From an uncultured Atopobium sp. (GTDB taxonomy: Bacteria > Actinomycetota > Coriobacteriia > Coriobacteriales > Atopobiaceae), in contig CAMPVF010000001.1 in NCBI GenBank assembly GCA_946997485.1, forward strand, positions 118,740 to 182,739: a DNA stretch of 64,000 nt. The letters run 5' to 3'. This document shows positions 43,426 through 51,716 of this stretch, one piece after another. Position 1 is the first letter of the stretch. Every line of letters begins with the position of its first letter. The translations under genes were made by a program, and so were the position numbers. The notes under the pieces were generated by a model. It made no database searches, was not told the DNA's origin, and saw nothing but the letters and a program-made list of their open reading frames with translations.

Positions 43426-44823
43426 TTACTTTGCGGCATTAAGCTCTTGTGCCTCTTTGCGAATGCGCAAGCGGTTCCACCATGCAAGCGCAAGCGCGCC
43501 AGCTGCTGGAATAACAATACCCACGCCATCAAAAAGCGCAGCTAAACGAACGATAACCCAGGTAAGCGGGTTGGCACCATCGCAAATAGACGAAATGGCA
43601 GCAGCGCCGTTCATGTCAAAGCTCACATTTTGCGCAGCCGTAGTAATAAGCGGCGACAAATCGGTTGCGATGTACAAACCAACAGCAAGCACAACAATAC
43701 CGGTAAGAATGCCACGGAACGCGTTTTGACGCACGATAGGCGTTACCAGTACGAGCATATACGGAATGCACGCCAAATCAACAAGCGGCATAACTTTATT
43801 GCCCGGAAGCGCCAGCGACAGCGCAATAGCAAACGGCACCAAGATAAGAGCCATCGTAAGCGTTACCGGATGGCCGGTACCCACTGCAGAGTCGAGGCCG
43901 ATGTAAATTTTTCCTCGACTTTGAAAATGCTTTTGAATAAATGCCGATGCTGCATCGGAGATAGGAAGCAATCCTTCCATAAGCAGGGCGGCCATTTTTG
44001 GAATGAGCACCATAACAGCACCCATGGCCACGGCACACGCAAGAAAACTAGGCAACGGCTTGCCGTCGGCACCAAGCGAGGGCAAAAAGCCGTAACCAGC
44101 AAGAATACCAATAACAAGACCGATAAGCGAGCCCAACAAAACGGGATCGCCAAACACGCCAAAACGTTTTTGCATGCTTTCGACATTAATAGTAATTTTG
44201 TTGATACCGGGGATGCGGTCGATGAGCCAGTCCATAGCAAACGCGATGGGCACGTAGGCGCCCGCAAAGCCGTGAGGAATAGAAACGCCTGGTAAACCAA
44301 GGGATTTCTCAACCAAAGGAGCGGTAACGTCGCCGATAACAAGCACGACTACTTCGTTAATAATTGCCGCAACAATACCAAAGGCAACATTGTTGGTAAC
44401 AATAGCTACAAGCGCGCCGGTAAATGCAAAGTGCCAGTAGTTCCAAATGTCGACGTCGGCAGTTTGCGTGGTGTTGGTAAGCAGCATAACCACATTTACC
44501 AAAAGCGACAACGGGATAATAATCGTACCAACAATTGAGCCCATAGCAATTGCCGAGGCAGCTGGCCAACCAACATCGATAACCGAGAGCGTGAGCCCAA
44601 AACGGTGCACCATAGCAGTAACTGCGCCCGCAAGATCGGTGCCCATGAGTTGGTTAATTACGAGGTTAAGACCAATAAAACCAATGCCAACGGTTAAGGC
44701 CGCTTTAAGCGATTTGCCAAATTTTCCGCCAAATGCAAGGCCGATGATGGTAAGCACGATAGGCATAACCACCGATACGCCAAGGCTTGAAACGCTCGTA
44801 AAAAAAGAAACAACTGTGTCCAT
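43426..44823 (-). CDS. gatC: PTS galactitol-family EIIC permease
   Basis: A 465-residue membrane permease of the PTS galactitol (GatC/SgcC) family with about 10-12 spans. Landmarks include the opening FTSVSSLGVSVVMPIVLTIIG, GLNLVINQLMG, and EKSLGLPGVSIPHGFAG. It transports and phosphorylates the incoming hexitol using EIIB. GGAGGG lies at the start. A 166-base gap with three 10-bp-spaced TGCAGGC repeats separates it from gatB. The C-terminus ends in a short charged helix. Confidence 0.92.
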   Translation of the reverse strand: MDTVVSFFTSVSSLGVSVVMPIVLTIIGLAFGGKFGKSLKAALTVGIGFIGLNLVINQLMGTDLAGAVTAMVHRFGLTLSVIDVGWPAASAIAMGSIVGTIIIPLSLLVNVVMLLTNTTQTADVDIWNYWHFAFTGALVAIVTNNVAFGIVAAIINEVVVLVIGDVTAPLVEKSLGLPGVSIPHGFAGAYVPIAFAMDWLIDRIPGINKITINVESMQKRFGVFGDPVLLGSLIGLVIGILAGYGFLPSLGADGKPLPSFLACAVAMGAVMVLIPKMAALLMEGLLPISDAASAFIQKHFQSRGKIYIGLDSAVGTGHPVTLTMALILVPFAIALSLALPGNKVMPLVDLACIPYMLVLVTPIVRQNAFRGILTGIVVLAVGLYIATDLSPLITTAAQNVSFDMNGAAAISSICDGANPLTWVIVRLAALFDGVGIVIPAAGALALAWWNRLRIRKEAQELNAAK

Positions 44824-44923
44824 ATTCCCTCCTTCGGATGTGAATACAGTTTGGTAAACGCTGTGCGCGATACATGCGCGGGGTACTGGGTAAGTCTGTG
44901 TAAGCTTAGGCTTGTGCGGCTTT

Positions 44924-44950
44924 TGCAGGCTAGTGCAGGCTTATGCAGGC
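44924..44950. repeat. TGCAGGC repeated three times at 10-bp spacing
   Basis: TGCAGGC occurs at 44924, 44934 and 44944 in the gatB-gatC gap, on the same face of the helix. Significance unknown. Confidence 0.6.
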
Positions 44951-44989
44951 TGCACCCGCGCGATAACGGCGCACGCTACAAGCGCTCCC

Positions 44990-45274
44990 CTATGCGTTCA
45001 TAAAGTCTAATACCTGTTGTTCTGCAGCGGCGCGACCCATGCCCGTTAAAAATGGAATGCCCGAGATAAACGGACACGCAATACCATCGGGTTTAACGGT
45101 TGTTGCAATAATGAGATCGGCGTCCTGCGATTTTTCTACAGCCTCTGCAATAGAACAGGTGGTTATGCTATACGCGCCTGCAAAACCATTGTCGTTTAGA
45201 AGATCGCTCACTTTTGCGGCAACAGCGGTGGACGTAGCAATACCCGACCCGCATGCCAAAATGATGTGTTTCAT
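44990..45274 (-). CDS. gatB: PTS galactitol-family EIIB component
   Basis: A 94-residue EIIB with the phosphocysteine at Cys8 in ILACGSGIATST. It receives phosphate from EIIA and hands it to the sugar in EIIC. This is the usual length and the full domain. It is the first gene of the gat run. AAGGGG lies upstream of the ATG, and a TATAAT (minus strand, 45313-45318) about 40 bases upstream is a promoter candidate without a clear -35. Confidence 0.92.
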   Translation of the reverse strand: MKHIILACGSGIATSTAVAAKVSDLLNDNGFAGAYSITTCSIAEAVEKSQDADLIIATTVKPDGIACPFISGIPFLTGMGRAAAEQQVLDFMNA

Positions 45275-45583
45275 GCATCCCCTTTCTTGGACGTATGCGA
45301 TAATGGTTTTAAATTATACAACTAATTTACGAATATACGGCGTACAAATATGCAGCTGCACGATAGAATTCGCCGCACGAATGCGGGTAATGCGCCGCCT
45401 GCGATGCGTGTATTTTAGCAGCTATGAGCACCTTTTTTTCTGAAAATAACCTGTAAAATGTGGGGGGTCTCCACGCCCACGCGCGCGCCTGCACAAAGGT
45501 TACCAATTAGAATTTTTTAATATGCAGGAAAACGGACGCAAGGCTGGTACAGTGGTGCGGAATCGCAGGTGCAGGGCTGGGGC

Positions 45584-45620
45584 ACTTTCAAAAGTGTAAA
45601 ATTTTTTAAGTTTTGAAAGT
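45584..45620. promoter_or_regulatory. Perfect 10-bp inverted repeat
   Basis: ACTTTCAAAA (45584-45593) and its complement (45611-45620) flank a 17-base AT-rich centre with its own partial symmetry. It could be an operator or a weak bidirectional terminator; there is no gene end nearby, which favours an operator. Confidence 0.5.
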
Positions 45621-45676
45621 AGTATACCACGCGCGCCGAAAACGCAGATGGAGAAATGCAGTCAGGAGCCTAACAC

Positions 45677-45689
45677 CACGTAACACGTG
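45677..45689. promoter_or_regulatory. Third copy of the CACGT-AAC-ACGTG palindrome
   Basis: Identical 13-base sequence to the two copies in the gatC-gatA gap. It lies 57 bases upstream of the flavoprotein promoter's -35 box and about 400 bases upstream of gatB. Confidence 0.55.
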
Positions 45690-45745
45690 ATGTGTCTTCG
45701 CTCAATAAAAGCGTTATGGTGCCTTAACTAAAGGGTTAACGTGCC

Positions 45746-45774
45746 TTAACAAACGCGTGCAACGGTTATATAAT
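45746..45774 (+). promoter_or_regulatory. Promoter of the flavoprotein gene
   Basis: TTAACA (45746-45751) and TATAAT (45769-45774) are 17 bases apart and 38 bases ahead of the ATG. A direct repeat GTGCCTTAAC at 45719-45728 and 45741-45750 overlaps the -35, with 22-base spacing (two turns), and is a likely regulator site. Confidence 0.75.
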
Positions 45775-45811
45775 TACTCCTCGGCTATGAACACAAAAGA
45801 ATGGGGAGGCC

Positions 45812-46705
45812 ATGGTAGATCTCATTGTTGTAGGCGCAGGTCCTGCGGGAGTTTCTGCAGCTCTGTATGCCCAATCACGCGGATTGAGCGTTACGATGTT
45901 CGAAAAAAACGAAGTGGGCGGCCTTATTGGCAAGGTGTCAAAAGTAAGCCACTACACCTCAATTGTGGTTGATGAGCCGGGCTATAAGGTTAAAGAGCGC
46001 ATGCTCAACCAGCTGCGCGCATACAATTTGGAGCCTTTGTATGAAGAGGTAACCAAGGTAACCAAAACGGGCGATGCTTTTAGCGTTACAACGCAAAAGG
46101 GCTGCTACACAGCTCGCGCTGTGGTTATTGCCTGTGGTTCAGACCCCAAGGAGCTGCCGATAGATACCCATGGCTACGCCGTTTCGCATTGGGCATATGG
46201 CTGCGAAAAACGCGTTGCCGGAAAAGTTGTTGTGGTAAACGGCGGTTCAGATGGTGCAGCAAAAGAAGCACTCTATTTGCTTCCGTTCGCAAAAGAAGTT
46301 CATATTGTTCAGAATATGGACAGGCTCATGTGCATTCCGGAATTTAAGCGTCCGCTTGAAACCAGCGAAAAACTGCACGTACATTGTTCGTCTACGCTCA
46401 AAAGCGTTACTGCGCGCGACGGACGTGTGGTAAAAGTTCAACTTTCTGATGGCGAAGAAATCGCATCGGACGAAGGTATTGAGATTTTTGCCATGATTGG
46501 TCAGGCGCCGCACACAGAATTTATTGATTGCGATGTGCCGCGTAATGCTGCCGGGTTTATTACCTGCGATGTTGCGTCGCCAACAGACGGCCTGTTTATT
46601 GCCGGCGATGTGCGCGAAAAAGCAGTGCGCCAGGTAGCAACCGCAGTTGCAGATGGATGCCTTGCTGGTATTGCAGCTGCTAAATGCGTTGCGCGTGCAA
46701 AGTAA
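45812..46705 (+). CDS. Thioredoxin-reductase-like flavoprotein lacking the CxxC pair
   Basis: A 297-residue FAD/NAD(P)H pyridine-nucleotide oxidoreductase of thioredoxin-reductase size. The FAD motif GAGPAGVSAALYAQSRG is at residues 8-25, the NAD(P) motif VVVNGGSDGAAKEALYL at about 140-157, and the C-terminal FAD site GLFIAGDVREKAVRQVATAVADG at about 262-284. Where thioredoxin reductase has its Cys-x-x-Cys, this protein has HWAYGCEK, so at most one cysteine remains. The second Gly of the NADPH motif is also altered. It cannot work as a standard TrxB; a ferredoxin/NAD(P) reductase-like or other electron-transfer role is possible. GGGAGG precedes the ATG. Confidence 0.82.
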   Translation: MVDLIVVGAGPAGVSAALYAQSRGLSVTMFEKNEVGGLIGKVSKVSHYTSIVVDEPGYKVKERMLNQLRAYNLEPLYEEVTKVTKTGDAFSVTTQKGCYTARAVVIACGSDPKELPIDTHGYAVSHWAYGCEKRVAGKVVVVNGGSDGAAKEALYLLPFAKEVHIVQNMDRLMCIPEFKRPLETSEKLHVHCSSTLKSVTARDGRVVKVQLSDGEEIASDEGIEIFAMIGQAPHTEFIDCDVPRNAAGFITCDVASPTDGLFIAGDVREKAVRQVATAVADGCLAGIAAAKCVARAK

Positions 46706-46879
46706 GCGGTATGGCTGCAAGGCAAGTGGCGTGGCTGCAAAGGAAACACCGCGAGACCGCAAGGTAAACGGTATGGCTGCAAAGTAACCAATTCATAACC
46801 GATGCGCGCATACCTTGCATACAACAGAGTTAATAAAGAAGAGGATATATGCATAGTAATAGATTTTTAGTACCTATAG

Positions 46880-48847
46880 GTGTCTTTGGTACGACTGCAA
46901 GTGACAGGGGGGGGGGCGGCACGTAACGAAAGCGGCTCTTCACGATTGGCAGGCGCAACGCACACGATGAGCGCGGCTGCCGGAGCAATTGTAGGAGCTG
47001 CATTTGCACTAAGCATGCTGTACGCACTCCCCGCTTACGCACACGCAAATGCACTGCAGCAAACCACCACACATGAAAACGTCCTAACCACCGTTTCTGA
47101 AACGCAGGACAGCACAAAGAGCACAAAGGATGCCGCAGACGGCAACAATGCAGCGAGCACCCAGGATGAAGCGGGTAAATCTCAACAAAATTCTCAACAA
47201 CATCTGCTGCAAACTGACACGCAGCAACAACCACAGCAAGAACAAAATAAACAACCACAGCTAGAAGAGCAAACACAAGCCCAACCGCAAGCCCAGCAGC
47301 AAACGCAAGCCCAACCAGCGGATTTGCACTGGGTGCGCAATGGCTACGGTGTGTGGTATCGCAACCAGGACGGCTCCTACCCCTACAGCACCTGGACGCA
47401 CGACAGTGAGGGCTGGCACTATTTTGACTCGTGGGGATACGCTGTTTCGGGCTGGTATAAAGTGCCAAGCGGAAAATGGTTTTACTTTGACCCTCGCCAA
47501 GAACACCATCGTTTAGTGGTGGGCGATTGCTTTGTAAATGGCTATCACTATTGGATAGACGAAAGTGCGGGCCTTGTGTACAACAATTGGGTGCACGAGG
47601 GTGCGCACACCTGGCGCTACACCGACGAGTGGGGAATTTTACGTACCGGCTGGTATAAAACGCCAAGTGGTAAGTGGTTTTACTTCGACCCACATAACAA
47701 CGGTAAGGCGACATTTGGTTGCGTAAAGGCCGACGGGCACATATATTGGATAGACGAAAATGCGGGCTTTTTGTACAGCCAAAAGGTGGTAACGCCCACG
47801 CAAACGGTGTACGTGGACGACCACGGCTACGTAGAAGGTATGTTTGAGAATGGCGAATACATTGCGCCCGATGGCTCAAAACCAACTGGATTTATAACCA
47901 TTCAGGGAAATCGCTACTACATTGACCCCATCACGCACAAGGCGCTTACGGGCATTCAAACCATCGATGGGAAAAGTATACATTTTGATGCAAACGGCGT
48001 GGCAGGCCCATATATAACGCGTGAAAATGGCGTTATGCACGCGTTTGACGAGTATGGTCAGCCAAAGTCGGGCTGGGTTAAGGACAACGGCACGTGGTAT
48101 TACTTTAGTCCGAAGACGCTTGAAGTACAAACGGGCTGGATTAACGACGGCGGTACGTGGTATTACGTTGACCCCGCAACCAAAATAATGCATACCGGCT
48201 GGCTTTATGAGCAAAATAAAGCATATTACCTGAATAGCAATGGCGCTATGGCGCAAAATTGCACGCAAGTAATTGACGGGTATCCGCGCCGTTTTGATGT
48301 GGATGGTCATTGCGACAAAATTGGATATCAAAATCCTGTGGGTTATTATCACATTTCAACATGGAATGTAGCACCTGCGTGGCAGGCAAGCGCGCCGTTT
48401 AACTATATGTCGCCGTCGCGCATTTCGCTTAATGCGTCGCGTGAAGAGTGCGTCAAGGCGTTTTTGACGCGCGCGGAGGAGTACCTTGGCACCCCCTACC
48501 GTTGGGATTACGCGTGCGCGCCTGGTGTGGGCGTTGATTGCGTGGGACTTGTTATGCAGTCGGCGTACGCGGTGGGCATGGATTTGGGCGATTTGAATCC
48601 GCAGCTGCACTGGGCAACCGGTCCGCGCGGGTATCATTCGCATGATGCCGAAAACATGCATCACTACGGCTGTTATAAAACGATTTCGCTCTCGCAGCTC
48701 CAGCCAGGCGATTTGGTGTTTTACCCAGGTCACGTGGCGATTTACTGGGGCAACGGTTGGATAATTGAAGCGTATCCACCAAATGTACACTGGTCGCACT
48801 TGTACGATCATGGTACGCCTTCCTGCGCGGGTCGCATTTTTTACTAG
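46880..48847 (+). CDS. Cell-wall-binding repeat protein with NlpC/P60 peptidase domain
   Basis: The readable frame starts at GTG 46880 (655 residues), but the best translation start is ATG 46849, with GAGG 4 bases upstream. That ATG is one frame off across the G-tract and meets TAA at 46924; with 9 G it would join this frame. A signal peptide ends at YALPAYA (about residue 54). A Gln-rich linker (about 70-145) leads to about ten Trp/Tyr-rich wall-binding repeats (WYKVPSGKWFYFD and relatives, CW_binding/choline-binding type). The C-terminal NlpC/P60 domain has Cys in GVDCVGLV and His in HVAIYWGNG. It is probably a secreted or wall-attached peptidoglycan endopeptidase. Confidence 0.88.
   Translation: MSLVRLQVTGGGAARNESGSSRLAGATHTMSAAAGAIVGAAFALSMLYALPAYAHANALQQTTTHENVLTTVSETQDSTKSTKDAADGNNAASTQDEAGKSQQNSQQHLLQTDTQQQPQQEQNKQPQLEEQTQAQPQAQQQTQAQPADLHWVRNGYGVWYRNQDGSYPYSTWTHDSEGWHYFDSWGYAVSGWYKVPSGKWFYFDPRQEHHRLVVGDCFVNGYHYWIDESAGLVYNNWVHEGAHTWRYTDEWGILRTGWYKTPSGKWFYFDPHNNGKATFGCVKADGHIYWIDENAGFLYSQKVVTPTQTVYVDDHGYVEGMFENGEYIAPDGSKPTGFITIQGNRYYIDPITHKALTGIQTIDGKSIHFDANGVAGPYITRENGVMHAFDEYGQPKSGWVKDNGTWYYFSPKTLEVQTGWINDGGTWYYVDPATKIMHTGWLYEQNKAYYLNSNGAMAQNCTQVIDGYPRRFDVDGHCDKIGYQNPVGYYHISTWNVAPAWQASAPFNYMSPSRISLNASREECVKAFLTRAEEYLGTPYRWDYACAPGVGVDCVGLVMQSAYAVGMDLGDLNPQLHWATGPRGYHSHDAENMHHYGCYKTISLSQLQPGDLVFYPGHVAIYWGNGWIIEAYPPNVHWSHLYDHGTPSCAGRIFY
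46907..46916 (+). repeat. Ten-G homopolymer at the start of the NlpC/P60 gene
   Basis: Ten consecutive G, the longest G-run in the window, placed 56 bases after ATG 46849. Loss of one base (or gain of two) fuses the ATG frame to the main frame. See the finding on phase variation. Confidence 0.9.
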
Positions 48848-48909
48848 GTGTGCTGGGTGTGCTTGGTGTGCTTGGTGTGCTGGGTGTGTTGGGTTTACTA
48901 GGCGTGCTG
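48847..48909. repeat. 9-bp tandem repeat after the NlpC/P60 stop
   Basis: Seven 9-base units of the GGTGTGCTG/GGTGTGCTT type begin immediately after the stop codon. The last two are degenerate. No reading frame of interest uses it. Confidence 0.8.
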
Positions 48910-48922
48910 GATTTAGTACGCT

Positions 48923-49189
48923 CTAGCATAGGTTAAGCTCATAGCTTTGCTTGAATTTGCCTTTGCTTGAATTTGGGCGTGTAGGTGCAATTTGTACCTG
49001 CGCGCCCATTTCTGTACCTGCACGGCCATTGTCATGGGAGCGTACGCGAATAATGGAAGCACTACGACCGAGCGAATCTACGATTTTTCTCAGGCTCGTG
49101 CGACTCTTTATACCCTTTTCAATAGAGATACGCTCACTTTTATCAAGATAGGTATACTGCCTTGTATTGTCGTCTATTCCTTGCATCAC
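48923..49189 (-). pseudogene. IS30-type transposase fragment (N-terminal HTH)
   Basis: An 88-codon frame whose first 55 residues match the helix-turn-helix start of IS30-family transposases: YTYLDKSERISIEKGIK, then SLRKIVDSLGRSASIIR. The catalytic DDE region is missing and the last 35 residues are unrelated, so the element is a truncated relic. It lies next to the accessory island and marks past transposition. A stand-alone small HTH protein is less likely. Confidence 0.6.
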
Positions 49190-49374
49190 ACTTCGTCCCT
49201 TTCATAGTCTTTACAACAAAGAACCTCTCTTCTTGTTGTTTGTTACCTAATAAAAAAGGATATAGTCCCAGACTTAGTAACACGCGTTCTACTAAGTCTT
49301 GAAACCGTGTGAAGTGTTCTACTAACCTTTGGAATTAACGTCTACTTGCATTCCCTACCTCCTTTTTAGAGTAA

Positions 49375-49410
49375 TAAAAAAGACGATAGATTTTAATTTA
49401 TCTACCGTCT
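49375..49410 (-). terminator. Terminator of the ATPase gene
   Basis: On the minus strand an 11-bp stem with one mismatch (AGACGGTAGAT / ATCTATCGTCT) is followed by TTTTTTA. It begins 15 bases past the stop. Confidence 0.85.
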
Positions 49411-49424
49411 ATATAGTAATATAA

Positions 49425-51647
49425 TTAACTAACCTGTATTAACTCTTTAAGTTTCGCATATAAGTTATATAATTCGTTAATATCCATATCCATTATAGGT
49501 TCATACATAAAAGAGTTTATATGAATATTCTCTGGAGTCATTATATTCACTTCATTAACTATATTAATTTGTTCTTCTTTCGCAATCTGCTTATATGCAT
49601 CAAATAATACCCTGGTCATATTATGAGTGTGATTTACATCATTTAGAAATTCTTCTTTATCTCCTCTTTTTAAATTATTTTTCACTTTCCAATTGAGCGT
49701 CCCATTGTAATTGTTAATTTTTTCTAACATTATTTCCTCAGCTCTAAGTCTACAAGCCATTGATAATAAAACTTTATGCTCGAGTGAGTTTTTATCAACA
49801 CTTAAATTTTCAGTGGTTTCATAAAGCTTCTCTATAACTAGATCATCATCATTAAATTCATTTGGTATATCAAATTTCCCTATATATTCTGTATATACTT
49901 TCCCTAAAGTTTTAAAAGTGATAGTTCCTGAATTTTCTTTTTTGTGTAGTAAATTAGTTAATAGATCATAATCCTTATCATAATATTCTGAATCATTAAC
50001 AGATTTATCAAAACCATATTCAATTAGATTCCTAACAAATGGTATAAGTGCAAATAAAGAATATTTATCTGGATTAGTTTTCCATGCTATAAAAGGTTGC
50101 CTTTGATATTTTTCTTCTATCAATTTCAAATCCTGTTTGTTTTCAACGATAAGTCTAGATGAACGAGATAGATTAAGCCTAGAAGAAATTGTTCTATAAA
50201 AATCAAAATTATGAGATAAGATTATCATTCTAAAATTATTAATTGTTGCCATTTCATACAGATATTCCACAATAGCATATTTGTTTTTATAATCAAAAGA
50301 ATCTGCTATATCGTCTACTATAAATAGGACTTCATTATTTTCTTTTTTTATTTTTTCTATGTCAAATATTATATTTAACAAATATAAAGACCTTTTCTCT
50401 CCTTGACTTAATACGTCTAATTTTTCTAAATTTGATCTATCTAAACTTGCTTGATGTTCACCCTTTTCAAATATAAACTCCACACGTGGTAGGTTTTCTC
50501 CTATTATAGCTCCCTTTAAATTTGATATTTTCATCTTATATGGCACAGTGAACCTATCTTCAAATATTTCTAAAGAGCGATTCCACAATGTATTATCTAT
50601 ATTGAGATTTTTAATATTTTCATCCAATTTTTTACATGTCTCTAATAAATCAACAAAAGATTTGTTTTCTTTCTTTATATAAGATGTCCATAATTCTTTT
50701 TTTAATTTATCTAAATTTTCTATTTTTAAAAACTCTATTAGTTCAGGATTATTTTCTATTGTATCCCTTAACAATATACCTTTTGTATCGCTTAGTAGCT
50801 TTTCTATCTGTTGAAACTCTGGAATATCTTTAATTTTCCCTTCTATTTCAGATATTTTCTTTTGTAGCTCAGCATTACTACCAATTACTATGCTATTATT
50901 TAAATTAAGTTTATTCTCTCTTACAAAAAATTTATCTGCATCTAAATTTTTTGCAACATTTTTTAATTTTGGAAACGTGAATTTACCTTTTTCAAAAAAA
51001 GTATAACTACTGTATATAGTTTCAGCAGCTTCGCAAAACTCTTTTATTTTATTTTGAAAACTACTATCTTTTATCTTTTTAATCACACTATCATCAAAAA
51101 TTGTAGAGTATTTAACACTAGGTAAATATGTTTTATTTTCAGCTTCACCTAATTCTTTCAAGCTTAATAAAAAACTATTTTCACTTAAATTCATGTCAGA
51201 AACTATTGTAGGCTCTAATTCATAAATTTTTCTTCCTTGTTGTGTTTTTTCAATTTTTAGTCCTGAATAATCGACTAACTTTTTTAAAAAAGTATTTTTT
51301 TGCTTTAATAAAGTTGTGATAGATTTTTTTGTTTTTTCGTCTACTAATAAATCCGCTACACTACTAGATTCATAATAATTTTCAAAGCTTTTTATAACAA
51401 ATACTTGCTCTTTTCTTATAGGTTGTCCATCTATACTCACATTAACTTTTGCTTTTATATCGAATATTTCATCACGTATTTCCTCAGCTTTACCATCTTG
51501 AATTTTCTTAAAAGTTTTTGCAAAAGAAGTTTTCATCAATCCATTTTTTGCATATATTGCAATCACATTTGTATTTGTAAAATCAAATTCATGGTTAAAC
51601 TTATCTATTCCATAACAATTCTTAAATTTACATTCTAGAATATCCAT
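49425..51647 (-). CDS. AAA/ABC-type ATPase, RloC/PrrC-like; candidate defence protein
   Basis: A 740-residue protein in DNA much richer in A+T than its surroundings, so recently acquired. The P-loop is unusual, AKNGLMKTSF (about residues 32-41), with Ala and Met where Gly is usual. The middle (about 150-400) is a long charged helical region, probably a coiled coil. Then come an ABC-type signature LSQGEKRSLY, Walker B VLFIVDDIADSFD and a His loop ILSHNFDFYR. This order (P-loop, coil, signature, Walker B) is that of the AAA_13/RloC/PrrC group. The C-terminal 220 residues are an unassigned domain that could be the effector. No RloC zinc-hook CxxC is seen. GGAGG with 7-base spacing marks the start. 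Confidence 0.75.
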   Translation of the reverse strand: MDILECKFKNCYGIDKFNHEFDFTNTNVIAIYAKNGLMKTSFAKTFKKIQDGKAEEIRDEIFDIKAKVNVSIDGQPIRKEQVFVIKSFENYYESSSVADLLVDEKTKKSITTLLKQKNTFLKKLVDYSGLKIEKTQQGRKIYELEPTIVSDMNLSENSFLLSLKELGEAENKTYLPSVKYSTIFDDSVIKKIKDSSFQNKIKEFCEAAETIYSSYTFFEKGKFTFPKLKNVAKNLDADKFFVRENKLNLNNSIVIGSNAELQKKISEIEGKIKDIPEFQQIEKLLSDTKGILLRDTIENNPELIEFLKIENLDKLKKELWTSYIKKENKSFVDLLETCKKLDENIKNLNIDNTLWNRSLEIFEDRFTVPYKMKISNLKGAIIGENLPRVEFIFEKGEHQASLDRSNLEKLDVLSQGEKRSLYLLNIIFDIEKIKKENNEVLFIVDDIADSFDYKNKYAIVEYLYEMATINNFRMIILSHNFDFYRTISSRLNLSRSSRLIVENKQDLKLIEEKYQRQPFIAWKTNPDKYSLFALIPFVRNLIEYGFDKSVNDSEYYDKDYDLLTNLLHKKENSGTITFKTLGKVYTEYIGKFDIPNEFNDDDLVIEKLYETTENLSVDKNSLEHKVLLSMACRLRAEEIMLEKINNYNGTLNWKVKNNLKRGDKEEFLNDVNHTHNMTRVLFDAYKQIAKEEQINIVNEVNIMTPENIHINSFMYEPIMDMDINELYNLYAKLKELIQVS

Positions 51648-51716
51648 ATCATGTCCTCCAGTCTTTTATTTTTCTATATCATTTAGATATAATAATTTTA
51701 CACCATTATATGGACG

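Larger units (their letters stand above)
45275..45811. other. Divergent control region between gatB and the flavoprotein gene
   Basis: A 537-base region with a -10 candidate for gatB (45313-45318), an inverted repeat (45584-45620), the third CACGTAACACGTG palindrome (45677-45689) and the promoter of the flavoprotein gene (45746-45774). No gene is visible in it. Confidence 0.7.

Noticed and set aside
46830..47885. Minus-strand 351-codon frame opposite the wall-binding repeats
   Set aside because: It mirrors the repeated coding sequence of the NlpC/P60 gene on the other strand; no start signal and no protein-like domains.
49425..51647. Treating the ATPase as a pseudogene because of its unusual P-loop
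   Set aside because: The frame is intact over 740 codons with promoter-side ribosome site, terminator, signature and Walker B; N-G-x-M-K-T/S-type loops appear to be a family variant.
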